The notes: generated by a model from the letters alone, not told the origin. A DNA stretch of 8,460 bases from CAYRVX01 sp964642165 (GCA_964642165.1 CAZXOC010000310.1:1-8460); one strand, 5' to 3'. Positions 1 to 6,761 are shown, counted from the first letter of the stretch. Numbers and translations are program-made.

Positions 1-242
1 ATCTTTCGGTTACGGAAGATCCTCCTCGTGGACGACTTCTGAGGGAGGCGTCAAGACTGTCTGGATGATGCCCATCCTTGCGCCTCCGTCGATCTCCTGG
101 AAGGCGGCATCCCACCACGGGTGGCGAGCCATGGCCATAGATGTAAGTGCTTGGGATCTAACGAGGACGGAGTTTTCAGGAGGGGCAGCGCAGCGGGTCT
201 GCCGCGGCGACGTTGGCGAGCAAGGCAATCTGTCTTGCCAAT
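1..242. other. 5' flank without a supportable gene
   Basis: No reading frame here carries a recognisable family motif together with a ribosome binding site. A minus-strand frame ending at position 10 is open for about 70 codons but would have to begin at TTG, or at an internal ATG near 140 with no Shine-Dalgarno. At the very start (1-20) an 8-bp stem, including one G-T wobble, closes a four-base loop (GTTA); no T-run follows on the plus strand, so it is at best a weak transcript-end hairpin of a gene to the left. The stretch most likely separates an unseen left-hand gene from the lacI-type operon. Confidence 0.5.
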
Positions 243-256
243 GAATAACGTCTTTC
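243..256. promoter_or_regulatory. Upstream operator-like palindrome (candidate LacI-family site)
   Basis: GAATAACGTCTTTC is an imperfect 14-bp palindrome (5 of 7 half-site positions pair) with a central CG, the usual symmetry centre of LacI-family operators. It lies five bases upstream of a TTGACA -35 box. It matches 11 of 14 positions of the palindrome at 309-322 read on the minus strand, including an identical GAATAAC half-site. The similarity is seen directly; binding by the neighbouring regulator is inferred. Confidence 0.45.
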
Positions 257-260
257 TACC

Positions 261-288
261 TTGACAGAGACCTGCGTTGTGCTACGGT
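261..288 (+). promoter_or_regulatory. Sigma70-type promoter of the lacI-type operon
   Basis: A perfect -35 hexamer TTGACA (261-266) is followed after 16 bp by TACGGT (283-288), a weak -10 that keeps the TA at its start and the T at its end. Transcription would begin near 295, leaving a leader of about 44 nt before the GTG start. The downstream palindrome at 309-322 would lie inside that leader, a position suited to repression. The -35 box is convincing and the -10 less so. Confidence 0.5.
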
Positions 289-308
289 ATTGCACTAGGC
301 AGTCCGCA

Positions 309-322
309 GAATAATGTTATTC
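309..322. promoter_or_regulatory. Downstream operator-like palindrome (candidate autorepression site)
   Basis: GAATAATGTTATTC has perfect 6-bp inverted arms (GAATAA/TTATTC) around a TG centre. It lies between the predicted transcription start and the ribosome binding site AAGGA (328-332) of the lacI-type gene. It shares its half-site with the palindrome at 243-256; the centres are 66 bp apart, so the pair brackets the promoter. It is AT-rich within GC-rich surroundings, which makes chance less likely. Control by the adjacent regulator is inferred. Confidence 0.5.
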
Positions 323-338
323 AGATGAAGGACACTGC

Positions 339-1490
339 GTGGCGACACTCACAGACGTGGCCGAGGGAGCCGGGGTGAGCGTTTCTACGGCGAGCTTCGT
401 GCTGAACCCGGGACGGACGGGCAAGCGAGTCAGCCCGAAGCTCGCCGCCCGCGTGCGCGAAGTGGCCCGGGAGCTTGGCTATGTGCCGAACTACCACGCC
501 CAGGCGATGAAACTGGGGCGGGCCCACAACATCGGCGTGGCGATCCATGCGGGCAGCCGCACACTGCCCGTACCGCTGGAGCGCCTGGGCCACAGCTACT
601 TCGGGGCTCTTATCAGCGGCATCGATGCGGCAGCAGCGGCGAGAGGCTACGCGATGACCCTCCTGAGCTCGACGCCCGAGATGCTGGCGGCCGAGCGCGG
701 CTTTCAGGCGCTGCGTCAGCGCAGGATGGACGGGATCATCATCCCGGCATCAGAGTTCCCGCCGGGGGCGGCCCCCGAACTGGATGCGTTCACAGATGCG
801 CCCGTCGTGCTGATCGAGTATGAGGGCGACACCGAGTACGCCGTCGTCGATTGGGATGAGCGCGCCGGCGTGGGCAAGGCCGTCAGACACCTCGCCGAGC
901 TCGGCCACAAGGAGCTGCTGTGGCTCGGGTGTCAGCGGGGCGATATGCGAGGCAGCCCAGCCGCTCGCGAGACGCTCTTCGTCCAGTCGGTCTGGGATGC
1001 GGGGCTCCGCGGCGCGTCCTGTCACATCGACGACTACGACGACGGCGCCGCGAAAGTCGGCTACGAGGAGTGGGAGATGGACTCCGCCGCGGAGGCGGTG
1101 GCCAGGCTGCTCCGTCGGCAGCCGTCTACGAGCTTCACGGCGGTGGTGTGCTACAACGACGCGGTCGCCATCGGCGCGTGCAAGGCTCTTATGCAAGCGG
1201 GGCTGCGCATTCCTCAGGACATCTCTGTGCTGGGGATCGACGACGTCCACGCGGCGTTCACGATCCCGAAGCTCACAACCGTAAGCCACATGCTCTCCGA
1301 AATGGGCAGCCGGGCGTCCGAACTCGTGGTCGAAGCGATCGAGGATCCCCCCAGCCGCGCCAACCTGCACGGCTGCCGAACCGTCATTGAGCCGAAGCTC
1401 ATCGTGCGCGAGAGCACCGGACCGGCAAACCCAAGGCGACGGAAACAGGGAACTCGACATGTCAAATCAACTCGCGTTGTGCGGCGGTAA
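339..1490 (+). CDS. LacI/GalR-family transcriptional regulator
   Basis: The 383-residue product is a DNA-binding repressor or activator, probably sugar-responsive and cytoplasmic. Residues 3-23 form the LacI helix-turn-helix (TLTDVAEGAGVS, then VLN); residues about 50-68 give the hinge and linker (LGRAHNIGVAI). The remainder is a periplasmic-binding-protein-like effector domain, with CYNDAVAIGA at 271-280 and VLGIDD at 297-302, typical of the family. The start is GTG at 339, chosen because AAGGA (328-332) lies six bases upstream and the helix-turn-helix begins at once. The basic tail after about residue 360 is longer than usual and overlaps the next gene by 32 nt, so the two are co-transcribed and probably translationally coupled. 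Two palindromes around the promoter suggest autoregulation. The effector cannot be read from the sequence. Confidence 0.93.
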   Translation: MATLTDVAEGAGVSVSTASFVLNPGRTGKRVSPKLAARVREVARELGYVPNYHAQAMKLGRAHNIGVAIHAGSRTLPVPLERLGHSYFGALISGIDAAAAARGYAMTLLSSTPEMLAAERGFQALRQRRMDGIIIPASEFPPGAAPELDAFTDAPVVLIEYEGDTEYAVVDWDERAGVGKAVRHLAELGHKELLWLGCQRGDMRGSPAARETLFVQSVWDAGLRGASCHIDDYDDGAAKVGYEEWEMDSAAEAVARLLRRQPSTSFTAVVCYNDAVAIGACKALMQAGLRIPQDISVLGIDDVHAAFTIPKLTTVSHMLSEMGSRASELVVEAIEDPPSRANLHGCRTVIEPKLIVRESTGPANPRRRKQGTRHVKSTRVVRR

Positions 1491-2751
1491 GCGGACGGTT
1501 CCGGAGGGCCTGATCAAGCCCTGGCCGCACGTCACGGAGGCAGACCGCAAGGCGGTCCTGGAAGTGCTGGACACGCCGGCGTCGGCCGGTCCGCCGGGAC
1601 AGACCGACCAGCAGCGCATTCAGTCCGAGGGCCTCGCGAGGGAGTGGGGCGAGTACATGGGCGTTCGGTACTGCATCCCTGTCAACAGCGGGACCGCAGC
1701 GCTCCACATGTGCGTGGCCGGGCTGGGGATCGAGCCGGGCGACGAGGTGATCCTTCCGGCCTTCACGTTCTGGGCCAGTGCGGCGGCGGTGCTGCATCAC
1801 AACGTCATTCCCGTCTTCGTGGACATCGACCCGCGGACGTACTGCATCGACCCCGACCTGATTGAGGCAGCGATCACCGAGCACACCAAGGCGGTCATGC
1901 CGGTGCACATCCACGGCATGCCGGCCGACATGGACCGGGTCCTCAAGGTTGCCCGGCGGCACGGTTTGGGGGTGATCGAGGACGTGGCCCAGGCGCACGG
2001 GGCGAGGTACAAGGGCCGCCTGTGCGGGTCGATGGGCGACGCGGCGGGCTACAGCACGCAGGCGTCCAAGACGCTCTCCAGCGGGTGCCAGGGCGGCCTG
2101 TTCACCACCGGCGACGAGATCGTCTACGCCAGGGCGGACCGCTTGCAGTACTTCGGCGAGCGGTTGATCCCCGGGCGGGAGCGCGAGGACCAGGAGTACA
2201 ACGCCCACGGCCTGTCGTGGATGTACCGGGGAGACATGTTCTCGCAGGCGTTCGTCCGCAGTCAGATCAAGCGGTTGGACGAGAACAACGCACTCCGCGT
2301 CCGCAACTGCGAGTTCCTCACGGAACACTTGGGCGAGATTCCGGGCGTCGAGCCGCCGTACGTGCCGGCCGGGTGCGAGTCCGTCTACTACAACTACGTC
2401 GTCGGGTTCAACCTGGAGCCGCTGGGGTTGACCGTCCCCCCGCGCGTGCTGCGCGACAAGGCAATGGAAGCACTCAAGGCCGAGGGAGTGCCCGTCGGCC
2501 AGTGGCAGCGGCGCACGGTGCCGGCGCAGGACGTCTTCCAGAACCCGATCGGCTACGGTAAGGGCTGCCCGTGGAAGTGCCACGGCCGCAAGGTCGACTA
2601 CAGCCCGGCCAACTTCCCCAAGGCGAATGCTTTCCTCGACTCGCACTGCTACGTCTACGACGTCAATCCCCCCAACGACCTGGAACTGATGGGGCTGTAC
2701 GTGGCGGCGTTCCGGAAGGTGCTGGCCGGGATCGGCCGGATCATCGAGTAG
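1459..2751 (+). CDS. DegT/DnrJ/EryC1/StrS-family PLP aminotransferase
   Basis: This 430-residue cytoplasmic enzyme belongs to the fold-type I sugar aminotransferases, which use pyridoxal phosphate to aminate keto-sugars or keto-cyclitols. Visible landmarks are SGTAAL (77-82, phosphate binding), the PVHIHGMPADM segment (148-158), IEDVAQAHGA (173-182) with Asp175 facing the cofactor ring nitrogen, and STQASKTLSSGCQGG (199-213), where Lys204 is the predicted internal aldimine. Length is normal for the family. The frame is open further upstream, but ATG 1459 is preferred because AGGGA (1447-1451) lies seven bases before it and homology starts there. It overlaps the regulator gene by 32 nt. PVC genomes carry many such paralogues in sugar loci, often of unknown substrate; a cyclitol or amino-sugar role is possible but not shown. 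No nucleotide-sugar or glycosyltransferase genes are nearby. Confidence 0.92.
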   Translation: MSNQLALCGGKRTVPEGLIKPWPHVTEADRKAVLEVLDTPASAGPPGQTDQQRIQSEGLAREWGEYMGVRYCIPVNSGTAALHMCVAGLGIEPGDEVILPAFTFWASAAAVLHHNVIPVFVDIDPRTYCIDPDLIEAAITEHTKAVMPVHIHGMPADMDRVLKVARRHGLGVIEDVAQAHGARYKGRLCGSMGDAAGYSTQASKTLSSGCQGGLFTTGDEIVYARADRLQYFGERLIPGREREDQEYNAHGLSWMYRGDMFSQAFVRSQIKRLDENNALRVRNCEFLTEHLGEIPGVEPPYVPAGCESVYYNYVVGFNLEPLGLTVPPRVLRDKAMEALKAEGVPVGQWQRRTVPAQDVFQNPIGYGKGCPWKCHGRKVDYSPANFPKANAFLDSHCYVYDVNPPNDLELMGLYVAAFRKVLAGIGRIIE

Positions 2752-2777
2752 TGACGGGCACAGGAATGGAGAGACGG

Positions 2778-3775
2778 ATGAAGGCTTACCCGACAGGGTG
2801 CTCGCTGTTGGTTGTGTGCGTAGTTGGCGCCGCCGGCCTCGCGGACCAGCCCGTCGGCTGGCCGGCGAACGGCTCGAACGGCCACGCCGCGTGCACGCCG
2901 GTCAGCGACGGGCAGCGCATCTGTGCCGTGTTCGGCACGGGCGTGGTGGCGTGCTATGACCTCGACGGCAAGCGGCTGTGGATCAGGAGCTACCCCGTGG
3001 CCGATCTGCTGCACGGTCACAGCACGTCACCGGCGCTGGTGGGCGACCGCGTGATCGCCCACTTCAAGGACATGGTCGCCCTCGACATCCAGACCGGCAA
3101 GGAGCTCTGGAAGGCTGAGGGCCTGACGCCGCGCCACGGGTCGCTCGTGTCGGCGAAGCTCGGCGACGACGGCGTCGTGATCACGCTCCACGGCGACTTC
3201 GTCCGCGTCAGCGACGGCAAGGTGCTGGCGACGAACCTGTCGGGCACGCACAAGGTGTTCGACTTCAACACGCCGGTCGTCGGCGACGGCGTGGTCTACT
3301 TCATCGGCGTGCGGAGCAAGGCGCCGAAGCTCCCCGCCGGCGGCCACGGAGCCCTTCGAGCCGAAGGTGGTCTGGGAAGCAAAGGACCTGCTGTCGCGCA
3401 TGTGCGTGGCCTCGCCGCTCGCCCACGACGGCCTGGTGTACGCGATGTCCGAGATGGGCCTGTTCGTGGTCCTCGATGCCGCCACGGGCAAGCTCGTCTA
3501 CAAGCAGCAGTTCCGGCAGAGCCAGGCCGGGGGCCGGCCGAGCCTGTCCCTCGCGGGTGGGCACGTGTTCCTCTCCTGAACCAACGGCGCGACGATCGTC
3601 GTCGCGGCCGGGCGCGAGTTCCGCCAAGTCTCGGAGAACAAGGTCGAAGGCTACCTCCGCAGCAGCCCCATCGCTGTACTTCCCGGCGCGCAAGGACGAG
3701 GGGTGGGCCTACGCCGTCTCGGGCAGGAAGCCGACCATCCTGGTGGTCAAGGGCAAGCTGAAGGCGAAGCCGTAG
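2778..3775 (+). pseudogene. Broken secreted PQQ-like beta-propeller gene
   Basis: The start (ATG 2778, GGAG at 2768-2771) encodes a signal peptide (residues 1 to about 22), then propeller repeats with the family hallmarks YDLDGKRLW (60-68) and LDIQTGKELW (102-111), and later VLDAATGKLVY. Three lesions interrupt it: an extra base near 3339 moves the reading frame by +1 (clean continuation AATEPFEPKVVWEA from 3340), a TGA at 3577-3579 follows VFLS and precedes TNGATIVV, and an extra base near 3673 moves it again (SSPI joins LYFPARKDEGW). The reconstructed product is about 331 residues and ends at TAG 3773-3775. The mature N-terminus appears to jump directly into a mid-propeller repeat, suggesting a further internal loss near residue 30. 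Such proteins are usually secreted beta-propellers, often of unknown function. Neighbouring genes of similar length are uninterrupted, so decay is more likely than uniform sequencing error. Confidence 0.8.
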
Positions 3776-3933
3776 CCGGCGCGTTCACCGAATTGACCCT
3801 CACCGGACATCCGGCGATGTTCGCGGGGACCGGCAAGAAGCTGGAATGGGACGTCAAGAAGATGCGGTGCACCAACGTGCCCGACATCAACCAGTACGTG
3901 GGCCGAACCTATCGCAAGGGCTGGGAGGTGTAG
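3776..3933 (+). pseudogene. Orphan C-terminus of a Gfo/Idh/MocA-family oxidoreductase
   Basis: After the propeller stop codon, a frame ending at TAG 3933 encodes about 50 residues containing KKLEWDVKKMRCTN and YVGRTYRKGWEV. This is the characteristic end of PVC-type Gfo/Idh/MocA oxidoreductases (GKK-EWD ... TN ... YRKGW). These NAD(P)-dependent enzymes act on sugars and cyclitols. The Rossmann fold and catalytic domain, normally about 350 further residues, are absent: upstream the same frame reads nonsense through the propeller gene. The piece has no start codon or ribosome binding site and is presumably untranslated. It marks a deletion or join at about 3775, and it suggests that an intact oxidoreductase gene once preceded the DUF5060 gene. 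The family call rests on remembered motifs, not on a search. Confidence 0.72.
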
Positions 3934-3961
3934 CGGCGTCAGCACGCAGGTGAAGACGCCG
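3934..3961 (+). terminator. Hairpin after the oxidoreductase remnant
   Basis: A perfect 7-bp inverted repeat, CGGCGTC (3934-3940) and GACGCCG (3955-3961), encloses a 14-nt loop and begins at the base after the TAG at 3931-3933. No T-run follows, so it is not a classic intrinsic terminator; it may instead stabilise or attenuate the transcript between the oxidoreductase and the DUF5060 gene. The repeat is seen directly and its role is a guess. Confidence 0.35.
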
Positions 3962-3996
3962 AGGCCCTGTGGGCTTACGCGAGTAAGGAAGCAACT

Positions 3997-5892
3997 ATGC
4001 GATCAAAGGCCTCTCATCCACGACTGCTGAAGGTCGTCGCCTGCCTCATCGCCGTTGCCGCCGGCGGCTCTGCGTCCGTGACGGCGGCGGACCTTGGCAC
4101 GAAGAAGGGGACCCAGTGGTCTCCCTATCTGCAATGGACAGTCACCAATCCGAAGTGGAGCGGGAATGCTTTCGACGTGCCGGCAAGCGTTGAGTTCACA
4201 CGCCGGCCGAGCGGCGAGAAGCGTCGAACGGAGATGTTCCATGTCGGGGGGAAGTCCTGGGAGTTCCGATTCACCGGCACCAGGGCGGGGACGTGGTCCT
4301 TTGTGGCATCCAGCGAGGATGAGGACCTCCGGGGGCATACGGGCAAGGTGACGGTCGCGCCGAATCCCCGTGCGGACGTGCACGGGTTTCTCAAGCAGTT
4401 CGGCAGCAAGTGGGGCTGGGAGGGCACGGAGAATGGCTTCGTCCCGCAGTTGGTGATGTGGGACTACATCGCGGGCAGCAACAGCCCCAAGGCATTCCAC
4501 AACAAGCCCAAGCTCGTGGATCGAATGATCGAGCAGTTCATCGAGGAGCACGGGTTCAACGGCTTTCATGTTCCGGTGGTCGGCGGACGGTGGTTCGACC
4601 TCGACGCGACAAGCGACCGAGTCAAGTCCACGATGACGGATCCCGACCCTCGCACATTCGAAGCCCTGGAGCTGCTGATCACCAAAACCCACCAGGCTGG
4701 GGGCATGGTCCACATCTGGCCCTGGGGAGACAACTCTCGCTCACAGACGCCCAGAAGCCTGAAGGGCGGGATCGGCGGCGCGGTCGACAGACGTCTACAG
4801 CGCTACATCGCCGCGCGCCTTGGCCCGATCCCGGGGTGGAGCATGGGCTACGGATTCGATCTCGATGAATGGGTCACGGCAAGCCAGGTAAGGGCCTGGC
4901 GGGATTCGGTGCATCGACACATGGGTTGGAGCCACTTCCTCGGCGGCCGGCCTGTCGGCCCGAACCACGGCACGGACCACGCCGGCAACGCAACATGGAA
5001 CAAGAGGCTGGACTACAGCAGCTACGAGCACCACAGGCCGACCTATGAGGTCTACCTGGCTGCCGCGCAGGCGGTGGCCGATCAGCCGGTCATGTCCGAG
5101 GATCGCTTCCGCATTCGCAGAGGCCGGTATCCCAAGAAGGACTACAGTGAGGAACTTACGCGCCGCGGCCTCTACCACTCGACCATGGCGGGCGGCGTGG
5201 CCAACATCTGGGGAATCCACCCGGACCTTGGCCCCGGCGGCGTGTATCCCAACAAAGACCAGATCAAGACGTATTCGGTATTCTTCCATGACAAGGGGCG
5301 TTTTCTGCCGGACATGATGCCCGCCGGCAAGCTCAGCGCCGATGCGGACACGCGTGTCCTCCTGAGCCGAAGCGCCAAGAGCCTCGTGCTCTACCGTGAG
5401 GCTGCCGCCGCAATACACGTCGATCTGTCCGGCATGGGGGGGGCGTTGCCGGCAGTGGCGGTCGACACCACGAAGGCATACTCGGAGATTCCCCTTGGGG
5501 CCTTCCAACCGAAAGCTCAGACGATCAAGCTCCCGGCGGCCTCGGATTGGGTTGTGGCGGTGGGGCGCTTCGGGCAACCGGGGAGCGACAAGGAATCTCG
5601 CCCGAAAGCATCAGCGAAGCTGTCGTTCACCGACATCTGGAAAGGTCCGACATCGTCCAGAGGGACCTGCGCGGCAAGCCCGCCAGGATCTTCCGCGGTC
5701 GCTACGTGCCCTGCCCCAACCACCCCGACGTGCTCGCGTACCTCGTCGCCCTGTTCGGCGACCTCGCGAAGAACCACGACGTCGACTACATCCAGACGTG
5801 CATGGTTCACTTCGCCGGCGGCGACCCGGTCGGCGGCGGGTGCTTTTGCGACGCTTGCGCGGCCGCCGCCAAGGCCATGGGCTACGACGTGA
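3997..5892 (+). CDS. Secreted DUF5060 / apiosidase-like glycosidase, 3' end fused out of frame
   Basis: ATG 3997 has AAGGAAG (3985-3991) five bases upstream. Residues 1 to about 31 form a signal peptide ending near VTAA. Residues about 40-122 match DUF5060, a beta-sandwich found at the N-terminus of glycosidases (NAFD, SWEFRF, AGTWSF). Residues about 130-440 resemble a DUF4038/apiosidase-like TIM barrel (GFNGFHVPVVGGRWFDLD at 186-203); Glu291 in GFDLDEW and Glu368 in PVMSEDRFRIR are my candidate catalytic acids. Residues about 450-525 look like the closing beta-sandwich, ending at DWVVAVG. The frame stays open to 5892, but from about 5638 it runs over another gene in the wrong frame, giving a low-complexity tail. 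The real protein was probably about 525-540 residues, and its stop has been lost at a junction. The product would act on extracellular or periplasmic glycans; the substrate is unknown. Confidence 0.8.
   Translation: MRSKASHPRLLKVVACLIAVAAGGSASVTAADLGTKKGTQWSPYLQWTVTNPKWSGNAFDVPASVEFTRRPSGEKRRTEMFHVGGKSWEFRFTGTRAGTWSFVASSEDEDLRGHTGKVTVAPNPRADVHGFLKQFGSKWGWEGTENGFVPQLVMWDYIAGSNSPKAFHNKPKLVDRMIEQFIEEHGFNGFHVPVVGGRWFDLDATSDRVKSTMTDPDPRTFEALELLITKTHQAGGMVHIWPWGDNSRSQTPRSLKGGIGGAVDRRLQRYIAARLGPIPGWSMGYGFDLDEWVTASQVRAWRDSVHRHMGWSHFLGGRPVGPNHGTDHAGNATWNKRLDYSSYEHHRPTYEVYLAAAQAVADQPVMSEDRFRIRRGRYPKKDYSEELTRRGLYHSTMAGGVANIWGIHPDLGPGGVYPNKDQIKTYSVFFHDKGRFLPDMMPAGKLSADADTRVLLSRSAKSLVLYREAAAAIHVDLSGMGGALPAVAVDTTKAYSEIPLGAFQPKAQTIKLPAASDWVVAVGRFGQPGSDKESRPKASAKLSFTDIWKGPTSSRGTCAASPPGSSAVATCPAPTTPTCSRTSSPCSATSRRTTTSTTSRRAWFTSPAATRSAAGAFATLARPPPRPWATT
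5630..5654 (+). repeat. 8-bp direct repeat at the glycosidase-glycosidase junction
   Basis: CCGACATC occurs at 5630-5637 and again at 5647-5654, 17 bases apart. The first copy is the last part of the upstream gene's frame that keeps its codon bias (FTDI); the second opens the downstream gene's recognisable frame (SDIVQRDL). Short repeats are common at deletion or mis-join points, so this may mark the breakpoint, but an 8-bp match could also be chance. Confidence 0.35.
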
Positions 5893-6761
5893 AGGCCATG
5901 AAGGACGCCTTCCGCAAGGACCCCAACGCCCGACCCTTCCTGGACCAGTGGCTCGCGTTCCGCCGGAAGTCCATCGCGAAGATGTACCGGACGATCATCG
6001 ACGCCGTGCACAAGCACAACCCCAAGGTCGATTTCCGCCTGAACCACTGGACGCGAGCGGCCGCGAAGGGCGGCATGTACGTCGAGGACATCATCCCGAT
6101 GCTGAACTCGGTTCGGCTGATGAGCTACCACGAGCAGGACGGCGACCCCTCGAAGCTGCCCGCCAAGCGGACGTGGGTCGCCGAGACGGTCCGGCTCGCC
6201 GGCGGGAGGATCCCCGTCCTCGCCGCCATCGGCGTGCGCGACCGGGCCTACCCCGAGCTGATCCGCCGGGGGGTCGGCGTGGCCGTCTCCGAAGGCGTGC
6301 AGGGCATCACGCTGGGCCACTACGACGCGGCGGCGTTCTCGATCCTCCGCGCCGTCCGAACCGGCCTCGTCGAGGCCGGGGTCAAGGGCCTTCCCCCCGT
6401 GCGGGGCATCGAGGCCGAGGACATGAAGCTCGAAGGCTTCCAGCGCCACCGATGGGCCTACGAGACCTGCGTGGCGGCCCGGGGAACCGCCACCGCCACC
6501 GCCCGCTTCGGCCTCGAGTCCGGCACCTACGACCTGAAGCTGAGCTACGCCGACCAGGAGAAGGGAGCCGCCGAGCTCTCCCTGCTCATCGACGGCAAGA
6601 GGATCGACGCCTGGCGGCTCGACAAGAACAGCGGATGCTGGCTCGTCCGTCGGATGCCCAACGTCTCGGTGAGGAAGGGCGACGAGATCCGCATCATCGC
6701 CAAAGCCGACGCCCGCGACCCCGCCCTCGTCGACTTCCTCGAGTTCGTTCGCAGGAAGTAG
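5646..6761 (+). pseudogene. 5'-truncated GHL-type glycoside-hydrolase-like protein with C-terminal carbohydrate-binding-like domain
   Basis: From about 5646 the frame encodes the later strands of a TIM barrel like the hypothetical glycosyl hydrolase (GHL) families: YVPCPNHPDV, then DVDYIQTCM, a C-x-C-x2-C motif (CFCDAC, 5841-5858), FRLNHW, VRLMSYHEQDG and GITLGHYDAAAF. From about 6405 (GIEAEDMKLEGF) to the TAG at 6759-6761 a beta-sandwich resembles carbohydrate-binding modules of the CBM6/CBM35 or malectin-like kind. About 372 residues remain. The signal peptide and first barrel strands are missing: upstream the frame is open to a TTG at 5547 but lacks a ribosome binding site and reads out of frame through the DUF5060 gene. 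Codons are strongly GC-ending, unlike the gene before it. It is probably non-functional here unless translation restarts internally, for example at ATG 5802 or 5877. Substrate unknown. Confidence 0.7.

Noticed and set aside
1..42. Plus-strand fragment reading RKILLVDDF then stop, reminiscent of a response-regulator start
   Set aside because: Only 13 codons, ending at once in TGA, with no receiver-domain continuation in any frame; chance resemblance is likelier.
10..228. Minus-strand open frame of about 70 codons
   Set aside because: It starts at TTG, or at an internal ATG near 140, without a Shine-Dalgarno; its N-terminal half is Pro/Arg/Ser-rich shadow-like sequence and I recognise no family.
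750..1460. Long minus-strand open frame opposite the regulator
   Set aside because: Antisense shadow of a GC-rich gene; no motif or ribosome binding site, while the plus strand carries a clear LacI family protein.
1462..2646. 394-codon minus-strand frame opposite the aminotransferase
   Set aside because: Shadow frame produced by strong GC3 bias; the plus strand has all PLP-enzyme motifs.
3577..3579. Selenocysteine at the in-frame TGA
   Set aside because: PQQ-propeller proteins are not known selenoproteins, no convincing stem-loop follows, and adjacent frameshifts point to decay.
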